Positions 1-8,767 of a stretch of 22,254 nucleotides of DNA are shown piece after piece. The stretch comes from Didymodactylos carnosus (taxonomy: Eukaryota; Rotifera; Eurotatoria; Philodinida; Philodinidae). Position 1 is the stretch's first letter; each line of letters begins with the position of its first letter. Where the stretch lies: positions 1-22,254 of the forward strand of contig CAJNOQ010002888.1 of NCBI GenBank assembly GCA_905250885.1. Reading direction: 5' to 3'. The translations under genes and the position numbers were made by a program. The notes beneath the pieces are model-generated. The model did no database searches and was not told the origin of the DNA. It worked only from the letters and a program-made list of their open reading frames with translations.

Positions 1-136
1 AATTGCTTATATCTCATGAAATATCCAGTAAAAGAGTCCCAAAGTTGGTGGGTGATCAGCATTCGGTAAGAGCTATGACCCCACAGAATTAGAAGTGCCT
101 AGCTACTATAGTTCTTGAGTTACAGGAATGTCGCTA

Positions 137-185
137 CTTTGAGGGATTATTTTTTGACAAAATAATCCCGGACTCAAAGGGTTAA
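137..185. mobile_element. piggyBac-like element terminus with subterminal hairpin
   Basis: A strong stem-loop lies here: GGGATTATTTT (143-153) pairs perfectly with AAAATAATCCC (159-169) around a 5-nt loop, and the outer CTTTGAG (137-143) pairs with CTCAAAG (173-179). The sequence then ends in GGG followed by TTAA (182-185). Read inward on the minus strand the end is CCCTTTGAGTCC next to TTAA. Known piggyBac-family elements start with CCC, insert at TTAA and often have subterminal inverted repeats. The element body would lie to the left, mostly outside the window, and no transposase is visible. This is inferred from one end only. Confidence 0.4.
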
Positions 186-484
186 TAATTGCCACTGTTA
201 CGCATTTACGCGACGACATACTGATGAACAATGCAAATGAACAAACTGCACGGTATACGTATGTTTTGTGTCTATACTAAAATGTGTTGATACTATCCAG
301 TTTCAAAAATGATAGCTTCTCTTATTGTTTAGTTAACTTCCAAATGAAAACTAACGCGATTGTTTAGTAACAACATAGATTATCCATCTGTCTTGTTCGA
401 ACGAAAATGATAGTAAGTTTTGACTTGCGTAGGTTTGTGAAACAGATGTTCGCCTATCCAGACATATCTTTAAAACAGCTAAAT
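184..484 (+). repeat. IR1 left arm (301-nt inverted repeat)
   Basis: The reverse complement of this stretch matches 3208-3508 over its full length at high but imperfect identity. Shared blocks include CATACTGATG, the stretch around AACAATGCAAATGAAC, TTGTTTAGTTAAC and AACATAGATTAT. Mismatches are scattered and biased to transitions, with almost no net indels. The outer boundary coincides with the TTAA at 182-185, so the arm may be truncated there by the adjacent element. The right arm shows no such junction. Confidence 0.85.
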
Positions 485-1702
485 GTCCAATAGCATGCTT
501 TAAAACAGGCACCTTTTGGACCTTATATGGTCACCGTGTTAGACTAGAAATCTGAAATAAATTTTTCATATATAAATGGTCTTAACTTTTTACTATACAA
601 TGGTGGAAGTTGAGAGAGAGTCCGCCAACCGTGCAAGGATCATTGTCAAATGAAAAAAATTAACATATGTTTTTTAAGATTTTGTCGGAAAGAACATACA
701 AAGGTACCTAAAAATCTAAAATTTTAGACCTTAGAAACTTAAAATGCCCGTGTTAGAATTCTTCTCTTGAAAGTCCTACGATTCTGGAGTGTCGTGTTGA
801 TGTTTAATACGAGAAAAAACAATAAAAAATTGTGGAGAAGAAGTTCAAGAACTGCTGGAAGATGCTGCTCAAGGCTAGAAGACATAGGTTTTTTCCGCAA
901 AAACAATGAAAAATTAAATTTTTACTTTTTTCAATGTGATATAAATATCGTAGAGCTCCGAATTCTGACCCAGCCATTTTAAGTTTCTAAGATCTACAAT
1001 TTCGGATTTCCAGATAACTTTGTATGTTCTTTCAGATAAAATCTTAAAAAAAGACATATTAACTTTTTTTCATTTAACAACTACCTGTATGCATGCTCAG
1101 TTTTCTGGTGGGCTCTTTCTTAATCAAACAATGAGAGAGACTGTTATCTTAAAAACTAGATATCATGCTCAGTTTACTTTTATAAGGGATTTCATTTTGT
1201 GAAAATAATTGAATAGTTTCAATTTTCAGTGTATCAATACTCGAACGTTTTCCAGCGCCATTCTAGTCTTCATATAACTTTTTATTTTCTAAAAACAAAA
1301 TTGACACTATCATCTTGTTTCGTTATTTTTTAACTTAGAAGATGTATATAAAAACTTGCCGAATTTCTAATTTAGTTTTAACAACGTATCACATTTAATA
1401 GTTTAGAAACGTCATGTTGTGATATTAAAGATACACTAACTACAAAAAACAAAAATGTTAAATTTAGGGAAGACATCTGAACAAGTCGAATGCTGGTATG
1501 ACAGACTTATTTCTCTATAAGTATGCTACGAAGAAGTGGAAAATTTCTATGTGTGTGCATCTGAGACAATTTTGTACAATCAATTATTTAGGAAGTTAAT
1601 TTATATCTCTTGTGTTCGAAATCGAGTCATAAACTACTGGATATACTTTTGCATGACAAATATTTCTTCTATCATGAAGATCACAATGTCTAAGACATTG
1701 TT
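485..1702. other. AT-rich interior of the IR1 unit, no gene recognised
   Basis: I see no coding sequence with family resemblance, no tRNA and no clear tandem repeat. The short open frames here lack splice context and have low-complexity composition. The stretch is probably the 5' flank of the gene ending at 2269, and one or more upstream exons of that gene could be hidden in it. Confidence 0.5.
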
Positions 1703-2269
1703 ATGATTTATGGTGGTATTGGTAGTACCAGTAATAGTGATATCGAATTTGTTTCATTTTTCAGGGCCTGTTGGGAAACAATAAATACAACTGTTATTTA
1801 TCGTAATGGTAGTAAAGCGAAAAGAATGTTTATTGGCTGTGGAATATGCACTGTGCTGGGACTACTTTTTGCCGGTTGTATGGGTTATTTACAAAAAGAT
1901 GAAGGCGTAATATTAATGATATATACAATGGAAAAACAACAGTTACAAAAGGAAGGATTGAACGAACAAGAAATCGAGCAACATTTAATAACAGAAGATA
2001 TAAACGTGGAACAATTTGTATTAATAAAAAGACTTCTCAGAGGTGCTCTATTTGTCGGAGTTCTTTTGCTTCTTTGTTGTGTTGGATGTCTAACGTGCAC
2101 GCAGCTTACATCTAAAATGAAAGATATATTTCATTTATGTCCGAATTGCCATCAAGAAGTGGGAAAGTATGTTCACGGTGTACCAAGTGCTGAGGCAACA
2201 ACATCAACTACAGTCTCACAGTTAGATCAAATTTCACCTCCATTTAAAAGTCCGGGATCAACAGTGTAG
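1703..2269 (+). CDS. two-pass membrane protein with LITAF-like C-terminus
   Basis: The 188-residue frame has a hydrophobic segment at about residues 42-63 and a charged, Glu/Gln/Lys-rich linker at 64-108. A second hydrophobic, Cys-rich segment spans about 111-132. After it come KMKDIF, H144, C146-P-N-C149 and VGKY. A cysteine-rich membrane segment followed by KD, HxCPxC and a GxY-type ending matches the C-terminal half of the LITAF (SIMPLE) domain, which binds zinc at endosomal membranes. The N-terminal CxxC half is not visible, so this is either a derived member or an incomplete model. A polypyrimidine-CAG at 1752-1764 looks like a splice acceptor, so the true final exon may start at 1765 and the ATG at 1703 may be spurious. 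The tail is Ser/Thr/Pro-rich and poly(A) signals follow. The gene sits inside the IR1 unit. Confidence 0.55.
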   Translation: MIYGGIGSTSNSDIEFVSFFRACWETINTTVIYRNGSKAKRMFIGCGICTVLGLLFAGCMGYLQKDEGVILMIYTMEKQQLQKEGLNEQEIEQHLITEDINVEQFVLIKRLLRGALFVGVLLLLCCVGCLTCTQLTSKMKDIFHLCPNCHQEVGKYVHGVPSAEATTSTTVSQLDQISPPFKSPGSTV

Positions 2270-2336
2270 AGCTGGTGACATTAGTGATAAACGCGTGTTT
2301 ACCACATCATATCATGTATTATTTTTTTTTTCTTTT

Positions 2337-2368
2337 AATAAAAAATTTCTTTGTATAGTTTTAATAAA
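2337..2368 (+). terminator. polyadenylation signals of the LITAF-like gene
   Basis: Two AATAAA hexamers lie 68 and 94 nt after the stop codon (2337-2342 and 2363-2368), downstream of a T-rich run. The spacing is normal for a short 3' UTR. Confidence 0.5.
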
Positions 2369-2529
2369 TTAGTTTCATAAAGTCGATGCTGTATTCAAAT
2401 GAGCTATCTTACTGAAACAAATCAACTTATTAGAAATGAATTCAATGGGGCTACAAAGAACAGAACGAAATGATTCAATTACAGCAATAAATAAAAATTA
2501 ATATAAGAGTCAAATGAGAATGTTACATG

Positions 2530-2760
2530 ATTCTTACGGGACTCTTAAGACGTTTATGAAATACGGCTAAGTATCTGATAAGAGTAATTCACGACTTTTC
2601 GCCAGTTCTGATAGAATTTTTATGAATATCTTATGGAAATCTTATACGACTCGCATAAGTGTCGTATGAAATTCGTAGGGCTTTCCTGTGGAATCTTGTG
2701 TGAGATCTCTGTAAGGTTCTTATAAGATTTTTATTAGATACTTGCTTGTTGCTTACACAG
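2530..2760. repeat. CTTATAAGA-type degenerate repeat fragment
   Basis: The stretch is crowded with short variants of TCTTATAAGATT / ATTCTTA on both strands. It includes a hairpin around ATACGAC...GTCGTAT at about 2643-2669. Its word composition resembles the fold-back element at 8396-8767, so it is probably a decayed relative. I could not align the two end to end by eye. Confidence 0.35.
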
Positions 2761-2883
2761 TTCATGTAAGTTTCTTCACCGTTCCTGGTATAAGAGTCGA
2801 TGTCTAGGGTGGTCTGTGTCGTCTTAAAAGAATCGATTAGACACTGGTCATTTGTACTTATTCTATGGATTAATTCATATTAG

Positions 2884-2965
2884 TTGTATTCTAATGCACT
2901 GCTCTAACTAAGCAAATGAAAGATATTTTTCACTTATGTCCATCGTAGGAAGGAGACATTAATTG
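2884..2965 (+). pseudogene. decayed partial copy of the LITAF-like last exon
   Basis: Positions 2914-2941 match 2114-2142 nearly base for base (AATGAAAGATAT, then TTCA, then TTATGTCC), encoding the KMKDIFHLCP part of the intact gene. Upstream, TCTAA-TGCAC also aligns with the parent around 2088-2100. Downstream the similarity resumes after a short deletion that removes the second Cys codon of CPNC, and a stop follows. It is non-coding and lies in the same orientation, about 0.8 kb downstream of its parent and within the IR1 unit. Confidence 0.6.
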
Positions 2966-3207
2966 TCGTAAAAACCTTAAGTGACTATATGATGTAAATA
3001 ATTTAGCATTATAAGGGTTTGTATAGAAGGTGAAGTAGCATGATATTGTTTGCAGAATTCAACAACTTTTCCTAATGCAAAAATTTTTTTTTCTAGGTTC
3101 AATCGGATAAAGGAAAAAAAATTTCGGAACGGATTCGTTTGACTCAATTTGGTCTCTTTGATATATAATTAGATGAATATAACTTACTATAGCTAGTCAG
3201 ATGTATA

Positions 3208-3508
3208 ATTTCGCTGTTTCAAAGATATGCCTGAATAGACGAGCATTTGCTTCACAAATCTACGCTAGTGAAAACTCACTATCATTTTCGTTGGAACAAG
3301 ACAGATAGATAATCTATGTTGTTACTATACAATCGCATTAGTTTTCATTCAAAAGTTAACTAAACAATAAGAGAAACTATCATCTTTGAAACTGGACAGT
3401 ATCAACATGTTTTAGTATCGACACAAAACATACGTATATCGTGCAGCTTGTTCATTTGCATTGTTCATCAGTATGTAGTCACGTAGATGCATGGCACTAG
3501 CAATTATT
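3208..3508 (-). repeat. IR1 right arm (301-nt inverted repeat)
   Basis: This is the reverse-complement partner of 184-484 with the same length and scattered substitutions. The inner edge falls at an ATTT shared with AAAT at 481-484, beyond which similarity stops on both sides. The outer edge is CAATTATT, mirroring AATAATTG at 184-191. No direct target duplication is evident at the edges. Confidence 0.85.
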
Positions 3509-3627
3509 GAGCAGCGCGTATACATTACGCATCGTATTAAAATCAATTTATGCAAAAATGAGAACTGCACAAAACTCTTCGTGAATTGCCCCGTATACAG
3601 CTACTGAGCCTTTTTGTATACTCACAA

Positions 3628-3633
3628 TTTATT
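3628..3633 (-). terminator. polyadenylation signal of the beta-propeller gene
   Basis: AATAAA on the minus strand lies about 118 nt after the stop codon at 3751, in AT-rich sequence with no other gene between. A T/TG-rich run at 3646-3674 separates it from the stop. Confidence 0.5.
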
Positions 3634-3750
3634 ATAATTTATGTAGTTTTTTGTTTGTTTGTATGTGTGTGTTGTGATCGAATGTTCACATTTGTTATTA
3701 TCTCTGTTGTACAAAAAAGAATTAATTTAGTTCGAACTTTTGTTCGGTGA

Positions 3751-6091
3751 CTAATAACTAGTAACTCTGTTTGATAATGATAGAAATGGTCGTGGTATAT
3801 GATGCTGACCATCAAACGTTGAATAGGCCATATTATCATCTTGGGTAATGGCCACAATATAGGCCAGTTTATCTTGATCATTAATAAATGTGCTTTCTAA
3901 TGTTTGTAGCGGACGTACTGATGTTAATAACATCCATTCAGACCAAATTTCATTCCAATTATTAGTCGTTTCTGTACAATTTTGACATGTACAGATGTAT
4001 GGTTCACTATCAGTGGACACTGCATACAAACCTAAATGTCTTTTTTGATTACCATAAAAGAAGACTAATGGTCTTAACTGAATTTGGAATTTAGTTTTTA
4101 TTGATAATAATATCCATGAACTACACTGAATACCATTTGAATGACAGAGCATACCATATACATTGTAATCTGTACTAGTAGCAACACATACTACAGTTGT
4201 AATTCCATCATCATACTCAGATGTACAATATAAATCAGTTAAAAAAGAAATGGTGTTATTTGGTGTTTGAAGTTGTTGGAATGAGTCATCGGCTTGATTC
4301 CATATTAATATTTCATTTTGTTCAGTACGTACATAACAGATAATCGTACCATCAACATTCACTGTTACACAACTCACTTCGCCAATAATTTTATAGTCAT
4401 TTTTTGTATCTACATACCACGTATCATTCGCATATTTATGATATAATTCATTTTTAACTGTTCGGGCAAAAATATTAATATTGTTGACATTGGATAAGAG
4501 TGTTACCGGCTTTGTGGCCAGATGATCACACAATTGATACCATGTTAAATTGAGAGGATTTAATTCAATCAAATATTCAAAACCCACATTTTCCAAACGT
4601 AAATAACATTTTGAGCGATTTTTTCTCGCAATACACGATATACCATCTAATTTGTTATCATACGAGGGATCTTCTAAGACAAGCATGTGCCATTTTGACC
4701 ATGGACCAGCAGGTTTCGTCGTTTTATTGACAAAATAAATAGCCTGAATACAAAATATGTAGCTTGTAGAAACAAAAACTTGATATAAACATGTCATAGT
4801 AGCATTATTATTTAACTAAAAACAAATAGCCATGACCATTCTTTAAATAATCTTTTTTTTACTAATTTTCATAGAACTAAATAAAGAAACGTAGTTTTTC
4901 CCCATTCTCCTGACCTATTTCTTCCTAAAAAAGTAAGTTCCAAATTCTTTTTTTAGGAACAAGTCAATCCTAAAAGTTTAGATCGATGTCGTCGTCTCAT
5001 ATTCTTATCCATCATCATAGACGTTTTAAAGAATAAATATGATGTGGTCCTGTGAAACAGAATTTTCTCTTTCAAACAAGAGAACTGTCAACTGTGCACG
5101 ATCTCCTGTTCGATCGGTTGTTTTTCACAGTTTCTACCAGCCTTTTCGTTGGATACCGCTTTCACAGCCTTATTTTGAAATGACGTATTCAGTTTATAAT
5201 TATCCAACTAAAGAAGCTCGAAGGCGTTTCATTTTGAACAGGAAGATGCATCCCTGCAAAAACTCGCATATTTTTAAAATTTAAAATTCTAGAATTTATA
5301 ATCATAATATTCGACTTTATAAAATAGTAGAATTTGTTATTTTAAAAACTATAGATACGAGTTTTGTTTAGATTTTTACGCTCTCTCTAGTGGTCTATTT
5401 GAAAAAACTTTTTGCTTCCCAAATGTAGCTAAAGAATTTTTCTACTATCCCTAGTGAATATACTTAAGAGTGGGTACTTGTTTACTTGCAAATTTCCGCG
5501 GGTACTTGAAAAGCATTTGACAAGTATTTTCAAAAAATACTGCTCGATAAATACCTGAAAGCACTTGCCAGGTACTTGATCGTTTTTCAATCTTTTAAAT
5601 ATAAAATAAATGAAAAGAAAGAAACAAGACCTAAATTGCAGAAAATATGGTACGTCTACAATAATCTGTGTTCTTGTTTATCGAAATTCATATTATATTA
5701 ACCTTAAAGCGCAAAATGAATCTCACACTTATCTCTTTAAACGTTTATACTTAAGAAGAAAAATATGAAAAAAAGATCACCGGTCATGATCATTCGTTTC
5801 CTAGGTAGATATAACAGTATTGATTATAGTTATAATACTCACACTACGATTTGCGCTAACAGCGTAACATGTTATTATTGTATTAATTGTCACACAACTG
5901 ATACCCGGTACTAAATCAACATTTTCTAAAAAATAAATTTTAGAAATTTTTTGAACGATAACATTTACAGAGACGAGAAAATAGTTACCATATGTGACGG
6001 GTACAACTCGAAGACCACGTTCTCTAGCTAATGCACGTATAGTAATAAACAATAGTAATAACAGAAAACTTGTTATTTGCCAGGGTCTCAT
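3751..6091 (-). CDS. secreted seven-bladed PLL-like beta-propeller protein
   Basis: Three exons: 6091-5989, 5925-5843 and 4743-3751, about 392 residues. Intron 1 (63 nt) runs from GTAACT to TTTTTTAG and intron 2 (1.1 kb) from GTGAGT to TTTTGTATTCAG, and both junctions keep frame. The protein starts MRPWQITSFLLLLLF, a clear signal peptide. It then repeats a blade pattern seven times: a Cys/Val-rich strand, a 'CYVR..NE' type strand, and a W-x-x-W or W..L close. Examples are ITCYAVSANRS with PWSKWHML, NIFARTVKNELYHKY, and IICYVRTEQNEILIWN with FQQL. This matches the PLL/fucolectin-like propellers found in rotifers and some bacteria, so an extracellular carbohydrate-binding role is inferred. Blade 1 is completed only by joining exons 2 and 3, which supports the long intron. 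An upstream in-frame ATG at 6184 also leads into a hydrophobic stretch, but it lies next to the TATA box. No essential residue is known to be missing. Confidence 0.7.
4744..5842 (-). other. oversized intron of the beta-propeller gene
   Basis: The intron is 1099 nt, against 63 nt for its neighbour. It contains no convincing gene; an 81-codon plus-strand frame at 5039-5284 has no family resemblance. A repeat-like patch at 5460-5580 has four TACTTG words and the hairpin AGTATTTT-CAA-AAAATACT at about 5524-5542. This suggests a transposon remnant has expanded the intron. Confidence 0.55.
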
Positions 6092-6185
6092 TGTATATCT
6101 CTCTACTGATACATTGTACGTGATACAATTAAGGTTATCGAGACAGCAGATAATTATCACAGCTAAAAAAAAGTAGCTAACCATT

Positions 6186-6192
6186 TTTTATA
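6186..6192 (-). promoter_or_regulatory. TATA box upstream of the beta-propeller gene
   Basis: TATAAAA reads on the minus strand 95-101 nt upstream of the chosen start codon at 6091. A start site about 30 nt downstream would fall near 6160. That would exclude the ATG at 6184 and favour the start at 6091. Confidence 0.4.
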
Positions 6193-6611
6193 TGCATATG
6201 GTGGGGCGTATTCAAAGAATAATTCTTAGAGATTTAATTGGCAAAAAGCATCTCAAAAGAATATAGATGTTTTTTATCAATTCTTAATAACTCTTCAATT
6301 GTTGATAACTTCGTTGAGATCAATAATATAAATCATTCAGAAAGGACATGTTAAACCAACATACTGGAAGATTGAAACTGATGATTTTGCGGTTATGATT
6401 TTCAACACGATATCGCCCGCCGAAGTTTTAGAAAAGCATTCTTTACCTTACTTTATCGTCCCGGTTCATGTGTTGAATCAGTTCATTAAATTTTTTCTTG
6501 AGGATTTAATAACCCGTGGTGCATCAATGTGACGCATCAACAGTGAGTTTATGAGATAGCTTTTGCAGTGCGGCAATGTGAGTTTATGTACAAAATAAGC
6601 ACACAACCGTA
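6193..6611. other. intergenic, nothing recognised
   Basis: This is AT-rich sequence upstream of the propeller gene. I see no ORF, RNA gene or strong repeat beyond short imperfect similarity of 6575-6600 to sequence just outside the right arm of IR2, which may mean that element's arms extend slightly further. Confidence 0.4.
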
Positions 6612-7543
6612 AGGATTTATATAGACAGACGCAGTTACAGAGATATTCGATGATGTCGTCATGCTACGTATCAAAAATGCCGTGAGACGACATTACCACA
6701 AATCGCCATTATGTCGACATAGACCATAGGAATTTCCCCCCCAGCTATATTAGGGACTGAAAATCTTTCGTATGGTATACATCAGTATCCACTCATTAGC
6801 TATGTCGACATAGACCATAGGTGGCAAATTTTTCATAGCACACATTGCGTATTGATAACTAAACTACTTTTCGAACTCACTCTCACACTGCTCTCACCCC
6901 CTCACCTCCCACCACACACTGCCAGAAATGCTCAATGTGTACTATGAAAAACCTTGGCAGGATAGCATCTGAAGGTGCTAAAAGGTGGAACTCCCAATAC
7001 TGAGACGTCTAGTCTTAAAAAAAGAAAAGTAGTTCTAAACTGAAGTAGAAATTTAATATACCAGTGAATGTTACAGAACATGGATGAAACGTATTATTTC
7101 TAACCAAACATATATATTTGGGATTTATCACAGCTAAACTCTCAGACAGATTCCCTGGCACAATATAGGATTAAACCATTGCTGAATAATCGCACTAAGA
7201 TATCGTGTCGTTGTGAATATCAAGCAAAGATCGAAATAACATCGCGTAAAAGCATTGTAAAATCATGTAAAGACATCCTTCAGATGGTGTACATACACAT
7301 CTAATCTCAACTCAATATCTCTGAAAGATGTGCATAAATTTACCATAAAAACCGTGGGTTTTGGGTATAAAATTTTTACTCCCTCTTCTTCGAAGATAGT
7401 GAGGGAGTTCCACAAAATTTGTTACCTATGGTCTATGTCGACATAATGGCGGTTCGCAGTAATGTCGTCTCACGGCATTTTTGATACGTAGCATGACGAC
7501 ATCATCGAATGTCTCTGTAACTGCGTTTGTCAATATAAATCCT
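6612..7543. mobile_element. IR2: 0.93-kb MITE-like fold-back element
   Basis: Arms 6612-6730 and 7425-7543 (119 nt each) are near-perfect reverse complements; the stretch from GATGATGTCGTC to GCCGTGAGACGACATTA is identical. A perfect 12-nt palindrome TATGTCGACATA, followed by GACCATAGG, closes each arm (6710-6721 and 7434-7445). It occurs a third time internally (6801-6812). There is no ORF inside. I see no convincing target-site duplication. Non-autonomous DNA transposons have this architecture, but I do not recognise the family. Confidence 0.7.
6825..6956. repeat. nested inverted repeat inside IR2
   Basis: The sequence around CAAATTTTTCATAGCACACATTG (6825-6848) pairs with 6932-6956, where CAATGTGTACTATGAAAAA is followed by a G-rich end. 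Between them is a 40-nt pyrimidine-rich run (about 6875-6918). The left arm directly follows the third TATGTCGACATAGACCATAGG copy, so a smaller element with the same end module may be nested inside the larger one. Confidence 0.6.
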
Positions 7544-8395
7544 CTTTTGTAAATGAGTTCTTTTAATTTTTTGGCTTGAATTTTAAAATTTCATGTATTG
7601 AATTTCAACGGAGTTTACCTATTCTGAAGTGCATTTGTGTCACTCTAGTAGATGCACTCACTTCTCGCGCAGTCCACATACCACCCTCGAAAACAGCCGA
7701 ACAGAGTGCATGAGTTACTGGTATCTCAATATGGGTGCGCGGCAGAATATGTTCTTCTAGTCATTTCTGTATTAGCTGTGTTTAAAAAACTTGTGCTACT
7801 GTGTACTCATGACTGTTTGTCAAATAAAACCTAACCTAACCTAACCTAATCTCAAATTGTATGATCGATTGAAAGAGAGGATTCTTCATCATCGGCTTCC
7901 AGTTGTCGCCTAGTCGACCACTACTAATTCTCTCATCGCTTTGACGGTATTCCTTTAGCAGATGCTCCCCCAAAACGTGGTGACCTTAAAGTTGGTGCTC
8001 CCCGATTATACTCAAGCATCTTGTACCTGGAACAACCGTATGGTCGGATGAATGGAGTGCATATAAAAACCTTATAAAACACAGTATGCCTATCAATATG
8101 CCATCATGAAACGGTAAGTAAACTACGGCGACTTTTAAAACTTTATGAGCATCTAAATTAAATTGTAGGTCAACCACAGTCCAAATTTTGTTGGCCCGCA
8201 CACTGGTTGTCACACAATTAATCGAATGCTTGAGGGATCAAGCCAAAAAAAATTTTGAGAGCTACATTTCCCCAACAGTTAGATCATTGTGCTATCAAGA
8301 ATGGCTTCCACTCTGTCGTCCTAGACATCGATTCTTATATAAGAATCTTACCAGAAACGTCTAAGTCTCATACAAGTGTCTTACAAGGTTCTTAT
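7544..8395. other. intergenic, no gene recognised
   Basis: No supported gene. The short frames at 7652-7834 (plus) and 7986-8213 (minus) have no family resemblance. The only distinct feature is the CCTAA tract at 7830-7849. Confidence 0.4.
7830..7849 (+). repeat. (CCTAA)4 microsatellite after AATAAA
   Basis: Four perfect CCTAA units directly follow AATAAA at 7823-7828. The unit equals the arthropod-type telomere word (TTAGG on the other strand). A short internal tract behind a poly(A)-type signal is more typical of the 3' tail of a retroelement copy than of telomeric DNA. Confidence 0.7.
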
Positions 8396-8767
8396 CGGAA
8401 TCTTATCAGTTTCTTGACGATTGTTTAAGATTTTCCATCGACAGTAGTAAGCGTCTTATAAAAATCTTGTGAGATTTTCATAAGAGGTTCGTAAGAAATT
8501 CATAAGAAGTACCAGAAATTCTTATGAAGTTTTCCAGCCAATAGAAGCCACTTAATGATAACAGAAATCAGAGAAAAACCAACTCATAAGCTGCCTTCTA
8601 ATGCATAAGAATAACATAAGAATTTTTGGTACTTCTTATGAATTTCTTACGAACTTCTTCTGAAAATCCTATAAGATTCTTATAAGACACTTACGACTGT
8701 CGACGGGAAATCTTAAACAATCTTATATAAGAAACTGATAACATTCTTCTCGGAATCTTATCAGTTT
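8396..8767. mobile_element. IR4: fold-back element built of CTTATAAGA words
   Basis: Arms 8405-8526 and 8615-8739 are reverse complements with about nine in ten bases paired. They share GATTGTTTAAGATTT, GTCTTATAA and the long block AAATTCATAAGAAGTACC. The unit is bracketed by a perfect 17-bp direct repeat, CGGAATCTTATCAGTTT, at 8396-8412 and 8751-8767. Inside the arms, words such as TTCTTATAAGA recur, so each arm is internally repetitive. It has no coding capacity. Confidence 0.7.

Noticed and set aside
767..1202. Two plus-strand open frames of 71 and 60 codons
   Set aside because: No family resemblance, lysine/phenylalanine-rich chance composition in AT-rich DNA, and no splice or promoter context.
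5039..5284. 81-codon plus-strand frame inside the propeller intron
   Set aside because: No recognisable domain and opposite strand to the gene; more likely chance or a transposon scrap.
5801..6184. Separate 127-residue secreted protein starting at the ATG at 6184
   Set aside because: It contains a good 63-nt intron, a GTGAGT donor after S114 and half a propeller blade that completes with the exon at 4743, so it is the 5' part of the propeller gene; the ATG at 6184 abuts the TATA box.
7652..7834. 60-codon plus-strand frame ending at the CCTAA tract
   Set aside because: No similarity to any family I know; the context suggests a repeat tail.
7830..7849. Telomere or interstitial telomeric array
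   Set aside because: Only four units and no flanking degenerate array; a repeat-element tail is simpler.
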